From NCBI GenBank assembly GCA_040401995.1, contig JBBANM010000010.1, forward strand, positions 43,410 to 107,409: a stretch of 64,000 bases of DNA, in the 5' to 3' direction. Position numbers and translations under genes: made by a program. Below the pieces are notes generated by a model, which was not told the DNA's origin, did no database searches, and saw only the letters and a list, made by a program, of their open reading frames with translations. The first letter of the stretch is position 1; every line of letters begins with the position of its first letter. Positions 8,654-17,550 of the stretch are shown in pieces. This DNA comes from Haliscomenobacter sp040401995. Lineage in GTDB: Bacteria; Bacteroidota; Bacteroidia; Chitinophagales; Saprospiraceae.

Positions 8654-10528
8654 ATGCTAGATACACTTTACGCCATCGGCAAAGAAATTAGTCAAGATAG
8701 GGATGTTTGGGAGGACATCATTTCTGTTCCCGATCCTAAAAACAAAGAGGGTAAATTTGAATTCCTTAACCTTAGAATAGTATTTGATCTTGATCAGCAA
8801 TCAGTAATCATCTCTCCAAATCATCTGGAGGTTTTTTCCAAGAATATCAAAAAACTCAAATCCATTGGAAACCTGAACATTCAAGGTGGAAATAATAAAT
8901 CCATCTACGTTGCTTGTGCTGCAGAAAAAATAGAACAATTGAGTAAAACGCTATTTGGAAAAAAAGGAGAAAGCGCTGGTAAGGGAGAGTATATGGAAGC
9001 GATTGATAAAGAAGCACCTCATCTCCAAAACTCAACATTATATGATGTTTTATCGGCCATTTACAAACTCAGAGACCAATTCGCTTTAACATGTTGGGAT
9101 ACTCAAAAAGAAAAATACGAATTAAAGCTTTTGCAAGAAAATTTGAATTTGGGGGCATTTGACAAATTAGTACTGATCTATGCCTCTGTTAACAGCCAAA
9201 AATATGCCCTTACAGAGGTTCCCCTAGCAGAAATTGATGGGTATATTAGTTTTATCGAAAACAAATATTTTAAAAGCTCAAATGATCAATTAAATCCTCA
9301 GCAAAAACTTTGCTACGCAACTGGTATCCAAAGAGAAGATGTTAAAGCTGCTGAATTCAGCGAACGTTACAACATCAACAAATTCTTTGTAAAGACTACT
9401 CAAAACTTTGCAAATAATTTTGATAAAGATTCCTTTGCAAAAAACTATCAACTATCCGAAGAAGCTGAAATTTATTTAGATCGAGGTTCTGAATACATTT
9501 TAAATAATTTAGTTATATCAATCGCTGATGTGCGACATGCAATTATCCCAAGGTTATTTCGACAGGACAATACTGATATTTCAATTCGACTAGGCAAGCT
9601 TACAAAGCAAACGGACTTGCTTTTTAAGTTTACAGATTTACAGCAATTTGATGACTATTTTTATTATGCTTCTGATCGCGAGATATATTGGCTTAATTTT
9701 TTAGCCATTGACTCAGATGGAAATTACTTTAAGATCAGCAATCAAATCTTAGATGTTCCAAATTTCTTTTGTATTGATCTTATTAATGCCTTTAAAGCAG
9801 CTTCTACTTTGTTTCAACCTTGGCTAGGCAACACTAACCAAACCATCAATTTCGCCAGTATTTTTTATTCCATCCCTATACGAAAAAATGAGCGAAACAA
9901 TCCGGCATTAAAATTATTTGCCCAAATCTTAGAACGCAGACAGGTAGATCGCGCACTCCTTTTCAAGCACTTCAAAGATCTTGCCCTCTGTCATTGGTTC
10001 AAACGTTATAAAGGATACAGTAATATAACCGAACCAAAAATCGACAATTTTGACTTTACCATAAAAGACGGGGTATTCAAATACTTAGGTTTTCTGTACG
10101 CTTTACAACAACTTAATCTTATTCAAAATCCAATAACCATGAAGGAAGAAAATGAAACTGTTTCTGCCAACAGCATTGCAGAAAACATACAAGCTTTTTT
10201 TTCGACGCTGAATTACAGTAATGAACAGCAGGCACTATTTTATCTAGGCAGAGCCTTGAATCAAATAGCTTACGCCCAAGAAAAAAAAGGACACAATAAG
10301 CGCATCTTAGAGAAGCTCAATTTTAATGGCATGGACAGTAAACACATCACTAGATTAAGCACGGAGCTATTTGAAAAAGCAATGCAACATGATGTATTGT
10401 CTGACGCACAATGGAATTTGGCAGAATTTAATCGCAGGTTCAATCCTGAACACTGGAAATTAAATCCTCAAGAGGCAACTTTCTATATCTTATCCGGATA
10501 CACATACGGCATTAAATCAAAAAATTAA
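8654..10528 (+). CDS. cas8b: Type I-B Cascade large subunit Cas8b (TM1802/Csh1-like)
   Basis: This 624-residue protein is the first gene of the effector operon, directly before cas7 and cas5, the position of the large Cascade subunit. Its sequence (N-terminus MLDTLYAIGKEI; C-terminal helical part with FYLGRALNQIAYAQ) resembles the TM1802/Cas8b family of subtype I-B. Cas8 recognises the PAM and helps recruit Cas3. No catalytic site is expected, and I see no truncation. The coding sequence is rich in A/T compared with flanking housekeeping-type genes. Twenty-six bases separate it from cas7. The subtype call rests mainly on the neighbours and overall likeness, as Cas8 proteins vary widely. Confidence 0.85.
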   Translation: MLDTLYAIGKEISQDRDVWEDIISVPDPKNKEGKFEFLNLRIVFDLDQQSVIISPNHLEVFSKNIKKLKSIGNLNIQGGNNKSIYVACAAEKIEQLSKTLFGKKGESAGKGEYMEAIDKEAPHLQNSTLYDVLSAIYKLRDQFALTCWDTQKEKYELKLLQENLNLGAFDKLVLIYASVNSQKYALTEVPLAEIDGYISFIENKYFKSSNDQLNPQQKLCYATGIQREDVKAAEFSERYNINKFFVKTTQNFANNFDKDSFAKNYQLSEEAEIYLDRGSEYILNNLVISIADVRHAIIPRLFRQDNTDISIRLGKLTKQTDLLFKFTDLQQFDDYFYYASDREIYWLNFLAIDSDGNYFKISNQILDVPNFFCIDLINAFKAASTLFQPWLGNTNQTINFASIFYSIPIRKNERNNPALKLFAQILERRQVDRALLFKHFKDLALCHWFKRYKGYSNITEPKIDNFDFTIKDGVFKYLGFLYALQQLNLIQNPITMKEENETVSANSIAENIQAFFSTLNYSNEQQALFYLGRALNQIAYAQEKKGHNKRILEKLNFNGMDSKHITRLSTELFEKAMQHDVLSDAQWNLAEFNRRFNPEHWKLNPQEATFYILSGYTYGIKSKN

Positions 10529-10554
10529 TCCAAAATTTTTTAAAATTTTCCACA

Positions 10555-11550
10555 ATGAGCATTCAACACAACTCTGATTTTCTTTTCATTTTTGAAGCTA
10601 TCCAATGTAATCCAAATGGTGATCCTGATCAAGAAAACAAACCAAGAATGGATTATGATACACAAACAAATCTGGTCACCGATGTGCGCATCAAAAGATA
10701 CATTCGTGATTTTCTAAAGCAGGCTGGGCACGATATTTTTGTTGACCTTGAGAGTGAGGCCAAGGTTACGATGGACGATAAGTTGCGGGCAATTTTGATG
10801 AAACTTTGGCCAGATGATGCAAAGATGAAAGCCTTAATCGATAACGATCAGCTTTTTCTAGCATACCAAAGTCTTAAAAAAAATACGGCTGAGGAGACCA
10901 TTAAAGATTTGGTCAATAAAAAAGCAGCCAACAAAGACGTAAACAAAGCCATTCTAAGCGGTTTAGTCAAAAAAATGTTTGTTGATATCCGGATGTTTGG
11001 CAGTGCTTTTGCCGTGGATGGTTTTAACAACTCTTATACCGGTCCGATTCAACTCAATTGGGGCTATTCGCTCAACAAAGTGCATCTCATGGAATCTGAT
11101 ACCATCTCATCCATAATGAACGACGGAAATAGCACCTTTGGGAAAGATTACCGTGTAAAATATAGTTTGCTTGCTTTTCATGGTTCTATCAATCGTTCTG
11201 CTGCAATCACTACCGGGTTAGCGGATGCCGATGTGATCGATTTTCGAGAGGCCATTTGGCAAAGCTTAAGTGCTAACCCTACCCGTACAAAATTGAATCA
11301 ATATCCTAAGCTATATCTGGAAGTTGTTTATAACGATGGCTATTACAACGGGCATTTTGGCGATTTAAGAAATTTGGTAAAAGTAAAAGAAGTTGCAGGT
11401 AAAACCTCACAAGAAGTTAGAAACTTGGATGATCTCGATCTTGATTTTTCAAGGTTAATCTCAATGTTGAACGAAAACAAAGGTGCAGGTAAAGCAATAA
11501 AACAAGTTATCATTAAACATTCATCGGAGTTAGAAAATATTGGATTATGA
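10555..11550 (+). CDS. cas7: Cascade backbone subunit Cas7 (Csh2 family)
   Basis: The 331-residue protein carries the Csh2/Cas7 signature near the start: FLFIFEAIQCNPNGDPDQEN, followed by DVRIKRYIRDFL. It also has the conserved DIRMFGSAFAV and GPIQLNWGYSLN segments around 145-175. Cas7 polymerises along the crRNA spacer to form the Cascade backbone. Its last 4 bases (ATGA) overlap the cas5 start, so the two are translationally coupled, as is usual in these operons. Length is normal for Cas7b and all core motifs seem intact. Confidence 0.95.
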   Translation: MSIQHNSDFLFIFEAIQCNPNGDPDQENKPRMDYDTQTNLVTDVRIKRYIRDFLKQAGHDIFVDLESEAKVTMDDKLRAILMKLWPDDAKMKALIDNDQLFLAYQSLKKNTAEETIKDLVNKKAANKDVNKAILSGLVKKMFVDIRMFGSAFAVDGFNNSYTGPIQLNWGYSLNKVHLMESDTISSIMNDGNSTFGKDYRVKYSLLAFHGSINRSAAITTGLADADVIDFREAIWQSLSANPTRTKLNQYPKLYLEVVYNDGYYNGHFGDLRNLVKVKEVAGKTSQEVRNLDDLDLDFSRLISMLNENKGAGKAIKQVIIKHSSELENIGL

Positions 11551-12314
11551 AGGAAATTATCAGCTTCGACATAGCAGGTAAGCTGGCACATTTCCGTAAG
11601 TACTATGCCAATAATACCGCTTTGAGCTACTATATCCCGCCTCGTACTGCTTTAATGGGTATGATTGCTGGAACTATGGGCTTACCTAGAGATAGTTATT
11701 ACCAGGCGCTTTCTTCGAATCAAATTAGAATTGGGGTAAGGGTTCTTTGCCCTATTAAAAAAACCTTTCACCGCTTGAATTTACTAAAAATCATTGGGGA
11801 TACCGATTTTCGGGGTAGGCAAGGACGGGTTCAGACTCCTTTTGAAATGGTTACTGCACATAATATCCGTGATGGGGAAGTACAATACCGTATATTTGTC
11901 AGCTATCACGATGAGGGGAAGATTATTTTTGAGCAATTCAAGGAGCAGTTGATGCTTCAAAAGAGCGTATACGCTTGCACTTTAGGATTAAGTAACCTCA
12001 CAGCAAGCATCAAAAACATAAGACTATTTGGTCCCCATCAAATCGAATTGGTGCAAGCCAACCATACCGCTGTATCAATACACTCAGCTATTCCTTCGGA
12101 TATGGTAGAAAATTTAGATGGCAAGCCTGAAAAGATTTGGATGGAAGAAGAATTGTTTCCCATTGATTTCTGTGACGATTACAATCGTGAATTAAGTAAA
12201 ATGAAGCGCCTTTTGTATAGCTTAAGTGAGGAACCCTTGCCATTAATCATTAGCGGAAGTTATTATCAACTCAGTACGGACAGCATAATAGAGAATATTA
12301 GTTTTATTGAATAG
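11547..12314 (+). CDS. cas5: Cascade subunit Cas5 (Cas5b/Cas5h)
   Basis: At 255 residues it begins with the RAMP-type strand and loop typical of Cas5 (EIISFDIAGKLAHFRKYYAN) and the conserved YIPPRTALMGMIAGTMGL segment. Cas5 binds the 5' handle of the crRNA and caps the Cas7 filament. It overlaps the end of cas7 by 4 bp and precedes cas3 by 16 bp. It shows no Cas5d-like processing function by context, as a separate cas6 is present. Confidence 0.94.
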   Translation: MKEIISFDIAGKLAHFRKYYANNTALSYYIPPRTALMGMIAGTMGLPRDSYYQALSSNQIRIGVRVLCPIKKTFHRLNLLKIIGDTDFRGRQGRVQTPFEMVTAHNIRDGEVQYRIFVSYHDEGKIIFEQFKEQLMLQKSVYACTLGLSNLTASIKNIRLFGPHQIELVQANHTAVSIHSAIPSDMVENLDGKPEKIWMEEELFPIDFCDDYNRELSKMKRLLYSLSEEPLPLIISGSYYQLSTDSIIENISFIE

Positions 12315-12330
12315 ATTAAAATCTTAGCAA

Positions 12331-14778
12331 ATGACTTTTTATTCCCATGCTAAAGAAGACGACAGTGGCACTCGATTGGGCACTAAAACTTTACAAAACC
12401 ATACTTTCGGCGTCCAAGAAAAGGCAATGCAACAGTTTTTCGTAGGGCTTAATTTTGGAATTGGCGCCGATGAACTTCGTGATCTGTTAGCCGATATATG
12501 CTTATTGCACGATTTGGGTAAATACACTTCTCATTTTCAGCAATATTTATTGGGAAAACCACATAATCGAACACTTAAACAACATGCACGTTTTGGAGCA
12601 TTTGTAATTTACCAAAAACACCAAGCCAATAGAGAATTGGCTTATTTGGGATATTACTTGATAAAAAATCACCACCGAAACTTACATCATCCACCAGATT
12701 TTGGCGAGGATAGATATTTTTCCCGAAACGATGCCCAGGATTTAATATCCGTTTTTGAAAAACAAAGAGAGACCCTATTTTCCAATCTCCCAATCATAAT
12801 CAAAGAAATTAAACTTGATAATTTAGGTAGTTTATTAAATACACCTAGCGATTCTAAGTTTTTGGCGCGTTGGATCCAAGATTGGACACTTCTTAAACCA
12901 GATCCATCAAAGTATTTCTTAATCAACTATCTTTTTTCTTTACTTGTAGAAGCAGATAAACTTGACGCTTCCGATACAACTCCACACCAACAAATTCACA
13001 TTCACCCTAATGTTGTTTCTCAATACATTAAGCAATTCCCAGCTATTGATAATCTGCAAAATCGCCTTCGCAACCAAGTGCGGGCAGAAGTAATGGCTCA
13101 CTTGGAAGAAAAAGACATTTTAGAACATCGATTATTTTTACTCACTGCTCCAACCGGAATTGGAAAAACGCTTACTGCATTAGATTTTGCTTTGGGTTTA
13201 CGATCAAAACTCCCCTACAAAGCACAAATTATTACTGGACTCCCTTTTATCAACATTATTGAGCAAACATTACAGGTTTACCAGGAAGTATTACTTGATT
13301 CTGGGGCAATTGTACTTGGGCATTATCAATATGCAGACATATTTGGCGAAGATAAAGAAGATGTAAATAATGAAAACATTCAAGATATTGGCTACAATCA
13401 GCGCCGAATGCTATTGGATACTTGGCAAGCAGATATTATTGTTACTTCTTTTGTCCAGTTGTTGCAAACTATTTTCACCCACAAGAACAAGCTTCTTTTA
13501 AAATTCAATCATTTAGCTGGAGCGATTGTCATCATGGACGAGGTACAGAGTCTTCGACTTGAACAAGTGCCCTTAATTGGAGCTTTGCTTTACTGTATGA
13601 GCAAATACTTGAATACGCGTTTCATCTTAATGACCGCAACAAAACCACTTATTTTTGAACTCGCAGATCAGGAAATTCTCACCCCTAATCTTAATGTCTC
13701 AGCTACAAAAGAAGTAAAATGGCTACTTGAAGATCCTGAACCAATATTTAAAGCTTTTAGCCGCACTCAAATTATTCCTATATTAGCGTCAACCCTTACA
13801 AATGTTGATGAATTCATTCAAATACTAAATGATAAATGGGTTCCAGAACAATCCTGTTTAATTGTAGTGAATACAGTCAACCGTTCTATTGACGTATTTG
13901 AATCCTTGATAAAATGGATGGATAAAAATGGCCACACTAACCCATGTTACTATCTATCCACCAATATTATTCCAGCACATCGACTTGGGATTATTGGTCA
14001 AATTAAAGCTGATATTAAATCAAAAAAGGCGCCTATTTTGGTAGCGACTCAAGTAGTAGAGGCCGGAGTTGATCTAGATTTTGATATTGGATTTAGGGAT
14101 TTAGGCCCGATTGATTCCATCGTACAAGTAGCTGGACGGATCAATCGCGAAAATTCACCTTTACGTTTGGGATCTCCACTCTTTATTATTGATTTTGATG
14201 ACTGTAGGAAGATCTACGGATCCATTACAAATGCTCAAGCAAAAAATGCCCTCGGCAAAGATTCCATTCCAGAATCTAAATACTATCAGCTAGTTGAGCA
14301 ATACTTTAAGAATATTTCTGAAAAAGGAGCTTACGATGAATCTAGGCTTTTTTTCAAAGGGTTGATGGAATTGCGTTATGATGGCCAAGTAAACGACAAG
14401 GATTCCAAATCTATTAGCGCATTTAAAGTCATCCAAGAAACTGGTCAAACAACAAGTGTATTTGTTGAATGGGATGAAACTGCAATTCAGGCTAAAAACG
14501 CCTTTTTAAAATTATTCAATACCGGTGATCGAAAAGAACGTCAACAGGCAAAAATGGATTTCGATCAAAATTTTAAAAAAGATTTTCATCAGCACATTAT
14601 TGCCATTCCAACAAAATATACTTCTGATCTTCCTTTAATACTTCCAAGCGTACCAGGTTTAGAAACAAAGTATATTTCTCAGGATGACCTACCAAAATGG
14701 TATCAAAACCCAATTGGTTTCAACCGAAGACGTGCAAAAGACAATCAAAAAGAAGAACACAAAGCCTTTGTGCTTTAA
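12331..14778 (+). CDS. cas3: Cas3 HD nuclease-helicase
   Basis: This 815-residue protein joins an N-terminal HD nuclease to an SF2 helicase. Visible motifs are HD at His60-Asp61 (LLHDLGKY), Walker A at about 273-280 (APTGIGKT), a DExH-like DEVQ at 403-406, the TAT motif III near 432 (LMTATKP), and motif VI near 608 (QVAGRINR). An upstream segment VATQVVEAGVDLDFD matches motif V. Cas3 is recruited to Cascade-bound DNA, unwinds it and degrades it. All core motifs look intact, so the interference machinery should be active. It lies between cas5 and cas6 in the same operon. Confidence 0.96.
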   Translation: MTFYSHAKEDDSGTRLGTKTLQNHTFGVQEKAMQQFFVGLNFGIGADELRDLLADICLLHDLGKYTSHFQQYLLGKPHNRTLKQHARFGAFVIYQKHQANRELAYLGYYLIKNHHRNLHHPPDFGEDRYFSRNDAQDLISVFEKQRETLFSNLPIIIKEIKLDNLGSLLNTPSDSKFLARWIQDWTLLKPDPSKYFLINYLFSLLVEADKLDASDTTPHQQIHIHPNVVSQYIKQFPAIDNLQNRLRNQVRAEVMAHLEEKDILEHRLFLLTAPTGIGKTLTALDFALGLRSKLPYKAQIITGLPFINIIEQTLQVYQEVLLDSGAIVLGHYQYADIFGEDKEDVNNENIQDIGYNQRRMLLDTWQADIIVTSFVQLLQTIFTHKNKLLLKFNHLAGAIVIMDEVQSLRLEQVPLIGALLYCMSKYLNTRFILMTATKPLIFELADQEILTPNLNVSATKEVKWLLEDPEPIFKAFSRTQIIPILASTLTNVDEFIQILNDKWVPEQSCLIVVNTVNRSIDVFESLIKWMDKNGHTNPCYYLSTNIIPAHRLGIIGQIKADIKSKKAPILVATQVVEAGVDLDFDIGFRDLGPIDSIVQVAGRINRENSPLRLGSPLFIIDFDDCRKIYGSITNAQAKNALGKDSIPESKYYQLVEQYFKNISEKGAYDESRLFFKGLMELRYDGQVNDKDSKSISAFKVIQETGQTTSVFVEWDETAIQAKNAFLKLFNTGDRKERQQAKMDFDQNFKKDFHQHIIAIPTKYTSDLPLILPSVPGLETKYISQDDLPKWYQNPIGFNRRRAKDNQKEEHKAFVL

Positions 14779-14790
14779 AATAGATCAATC

Positions 14791-15456
14791 ATGAAAATTG
14801 CCCAACTTTCTTTCCCAGAGTTACAACTTTTAAATCGTGATGCTCATCACCTACGCGGGTATTTTGGAAAATTATTTCAGGAATATAGCCCATTACTCCA
14901 TAATCATTTGGAGGGTGGCGAATTGCGTTATTCCTACCCGTTAGTTCAATATAAAGTGATTGAGGGCATACCAATGTTGGTGGGCTTGGGAGAGGGAGCC
15001 CCTTTACTAACAGAGCTTTTTTTAAAAATAACCGAATTACAACTCAATGGAAAGTCCTATCCTCTATTCGAAAAAAAAGTAGCCTGCGAAGAAGTCACCA
15101 TTGGCTATACAGAAAGGCTCAATCGCTATGTCTTTAAGTCTTTATGGATGCCGCTGAATCAAAACAATTTTTCTCGCTACCGCCAACTAGATTCAGCGGA
15201 ACAGAAATTAGAATTGGAACGGCTTTTACGCGGCAACATGTTAAGCATGTTCAAAGGCCTAGGCATATGGCTAGAACCACACCAAAGGATTATTTGTGGT
15301 ATTGAAAACTATGTTCAACGCGAAACCAAATTTAAAGGACAAGCTATGCTCGCATTTCAAGCAACATTTGCGGCTAATGTTGAATTACCCAAATTCATTG
15401 GTCTTGGAAAGTCCGTATCTCGAGGATTTGGCGCCATTAGTAAAATCGAATATTAA
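14791..15456 (+). CDS. cas6: Cas6 pre-crRNA endoribonuclease
   Basis: The 221-residue protein follows cas3 by 12 bp. Its N-terminus carries a His-rich segment (NRDAHHLRGYFGKLF) and its C-terminus the Gly-rich loop typical of Cas6 RAMP proteins (FIGLGKSVSRGFGAISK). Cas6 cuts within each repeat to release crRNAs with an 8-nt 5' handle; in this array that would be the repeat end ATTGAAAC. One of His19/His20 is a candidate catalytic residue, which is inference. It is slightly short for the family but looks complete. Confidence 0.85.
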   Translation: MKIAQLSFPELQLLNRDAHHLRGYFGKLFQEYSPLLHNHLEGGELRYSYPLVQYKVIEGIPMLVGLGEGAPLLTELFLKITELQLNGKSYPLFEKKVACEEVTIGYTERLNRYVFKSLWMPLNQNNFSRYRQLDSAEQKLELERLLRGNMLSMFKGLGIWLEPHQRIICGIENYVQRETKFKGQAMLAFQATFAANVELPKFIGLGKSVSRGFGAISKIEY

Positions 15457-15489
15457 ACCTTTTACCCAATTGTGAATTAATTTTTCAAT

Positions 15490-16515
15490 ATGCAACTTTA
15501 CCTCAACACTTATGGAACCTACTTACATGTCAAAGATGCCATGTTCGAAATCCGAATTCCAAGTCAAGAAGGAATCCCTCAGAAGCATCACTTTGCAGCT
15601 CATAAAGTATCCTCAATTATTTTATCAACCTCGGCTGCGCTAAGTACAGAAGCTATAAAGTTAGCACTAACTAATAATGTAGATATTATTTTTGCTGACT
15701 CTACCGGTTTTCCAATTGGCCGTGTTTGGCACAGTAAATTGGGAAGCACTACCCGAATCCGCAAACGCCAATTAGAAGCAAGTCTTAACAAAGATGGGCT
15801 AAAATGGATAATTCAATGGTTGGATGCAAAACTTGCTAACCAAAGTAATTTTGTGAAAGACCTAAAAAAACACCGCAGTCAGCTTAGCGACTACCTTGAC
15901 GACAAAGCCAAAAAGATCGAGTCCTTGCGTGAAAGCCTTTTATTACAAGCCAGTGCAGAAAGTACCGATTTAGTTGCAGACACCATTCGAGGGTTAGAGG
16001 GAACCGCTGGTAGGCTGTATTTTGAAACCATTAGCCACGTAATGCCAACTCAATATCGTTTCCAAGGCCGGAGTACTCGTCCTGCAAAAGATGCCTTCAA
16101 TGCTTTTTTGAATTATGGCTATGGCGTACTGTACAGTCGCATTGAAAAGGTACTGATGATTGCCGGTATTGATCCTTTTGTTGGTTTTCTTCATCGTGAC
16201 GATTACAATCAGAAAAGCATGGTGTTTGATTTTATCGAATCTTATCGAATTCAGGTAGAAATTGTTGTTTTTAGGCTATTTACCGCCAAAAAAGTCAATC
16301 AAACCCACTATGAACCTATTGCCAACGGAATTACACTAAATAAAGAAGGAAAACAATTACTCATAGAGCGATTGAACGACTTTATGGAAGTAGAAACTAT
16401 CCGTTATAAGGGGCGCAATCAAACCCGTTCCAATGCTATGCAAAGTGATGCTCATGTTTTTGCCAATACTTTAATCGGGAAAACCTACTCAGATGATCGC
16501 ATGGGTAATTTATGA
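15490..16515 (+). CDS. cas1: CRISPR integrase Cas1
   Basis: The 341-residue length and sequence fit Cas1b: an N-terminal beta domain (MQLYLNTYGTYLHVK ... IILSTSAALSTEAIKLA) and an alpha-helical catalytic domain. The latter has GLEGTAGRLYFE (metal-binding Glu), GIDPFVGFLHRDDY (His and Asp) and MVFDFIESYR. With Cas2 it inserts new spacers at the leader end of the array. It overlaps the start of cas2 by 23 bp. The presence of intact cas1, cas2 and cas4 with a large array argues for ongoing or recent adaptation. Confidence 0.97.
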   Translation: MQLYLNTYGTYLHVKDAMFEIRIPSQEGIPQKHHFAAHKVSSIILSTSAALSTEAIKLALTNNVDIIFADSTGFPIGRVWHSKLGSTTRIRKRQLEASLNKDGLKWIIQWLDAKLANQSNFVKDLKKHRSQLSDYLDDKAKKIESLRESLLLQASAESTDLVADTIRGLEGTAGRLYFETISHVMPTQYRFQGRSTRPAKDAFNAFLNYGYGVLYSRIEKVLMIAGIDPFVGFLHRDDYNQKSMVFDFIESYRIQVEIVVFRLFTAKKVNQTHYEPIANGITLNKEGKQLLIERLNDFMEVETIRYKGRNQTRSNAMQSDAHVFANTLIGKTYSDDRMGNL

Positions 16516-16783
16516 CATAGAAAACGACAAGGTAAGGAGTAAAGTGGCCAAATTTTGTAAGCAAGCTGGCTTGTATAGAGTTCAGCTTTCCGTTTTTCTA
16601 GGCAGTTTGGATGCTGAACAAAAAGACGTATTGAGTTTGCAGGTAGAAGAATTGATCAATGCCGATCGGGATAAAGTATACATTTTCCCAATGACCAAAG
16701 CTGAATTACAGCAGACCATTTTACTAGGGCAAGCTTTCGATAAAAAGTTAATTACAGACGAAATTAAAGCGCTATTTTTATGA
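16493..16783 (+). CDS. cas2: CRISPR adaptation protein Cas2
   Basis: A 96-residue ferredoxin-fold protein starting MIAWVIYDIENDKVRSKVAK, with the conserved Asp8 after the first strand and the GLYRVQLSVFLG segment. It forms the core of the Cas1-Cas2 integrase. It overlaps cas1 by 23 bp and cas4 by 4 bp (ATGA), so the three adaptation genes are tightly coupled. Confidence 0.97.
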   Translation: MIAWVIYDIENDKVRSKVAKFCKQAGLYRVQLSVFLGSLDAEQKDVLSLQVEELINADRDKVYIFPMTKAELQQTILLGQAFDKKLITDEIKALFL

Positions 16784-17355
16784 TTAGCCTAACACCATCA
16801 CATATTATTCAGCATCTTTATTGTCCCCGTTTTACTTACTTCGAGTATGTTTTGCGCGTTCCTCAGTTTGAAGAAAAAAACTATAAAGTCATCAGAGGCA
16901 GGCACTTGCATGATGAACGATTGGAACAAAACAAAGGCTATTTACGTCAACGGCTAGGGGTAGTCAATCGGTATGATGATCAATATCTTACGAATAAATT
17001 TCTACGAGGACGGGTGGATGAGGTGCTAGAATTAGAAGATGGAACAATGGCGCCACTTGATTACAAATTTGCGGAATACGACGAGATGGTTTTTAGTACT
17101 TACAAAACACAACTATTTTGCTACGCCTGGTTGATAGAGGAAAATTTTCAACGTCCAGTCAGGCGAGGCTATCTTGTATATACCCGTAGCAAAAATAAAG
17201 TAGTTGAGGTGCCCATTGAAGACCCCGACAAAGAAGCTGTAAAAAAAGCGACTAAAAATATAATGCAAATCATTGATTCAAATTTATTCCCAAAAGCTAC
17301 ACAGTACAAAGAAAGATGCTTACATTGTACATACAGAAATATTTGCGTGCGCTAG
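16780..17355 (+). CDS. cas4: Cas4 iron-sulfur nuclease of the adaptation module
   Basis: The 191-residue protein has the four Cys of a 4Fe-4S Cas4: Cys15 (LYCPRFTYFE) and Cys180, Cys183, Cys189 in CLHCTYRNIC. The RecB-like nuclease core is visible as GRVDEVLELEDG, PLDYKFAEYDE and QLFCYAWL. Cas4 trims prespacers and selects those next to a proper PAM. It is the last cas gene, after cas2, where many I-B loci place it before cas1. Its stop is 195 bp before the first repeat. Confidence 0.94.
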   Translation: MISLTPSHIIQHLYCPRFTYFEYVLRVPQFEEKNYKVIRGRHLHDERLEQNKGYLRQRLGVVNRYDDQYLTNKFLRGRVDEVLELEDGTMAPLDYKFAEYDEMVFSTYKTQLFCYAWLIEENFQRPVRRGYLVYTRSKNKVVEVPIEDPDKEAVKKATKNIMQIIDSNLFPKATQYKERCLHCTYRNICVR

Positions 17356-17550
17356 TTGTTTTACAGCTGTTAATTTATTTTTTAACCCTCAAAAAAAAGA
17401 CTTAACTATTTAATTTAAAATTAGTTGTACTTCCGGAAAGAAAGTCCAAAAAGTAAAAAGTTCTTTGAAAATTAGGATTTATTTTTTATTTTTGCATAGT
17501 CTTGATACTACGTATTTCTTTGGTTTAAAAACATTTATCAAGAAAGACGA
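17356..17550 (+). promoter_or_regulatory. CRISPR leader
   Basis: This 195-bp A/T-rich segment lies between the cas4 stop and the first repeat. It is the leader end because the array's only degenerate repeat is at the other end and because it holds a promoter directed into the array. The repeat-proximal part ends AAGAAAGACGA. Confidence 0.88.
17464..17494 (+). promoter_or_regulatory. Exact Bacteroidetes-type promoter driving the CRISPR array
   Basis: TTTG at 17464-17467 is followed after exactly 19 bases by TATTTTTG at 17487-17494, a full match to TTTG-N19-TAnnTTTG, the consensus of the primary sigma factor in Bacteroidota. Transcription should begin near 17500, about 50 nt before the first repeat. 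Confidence 0.8.
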
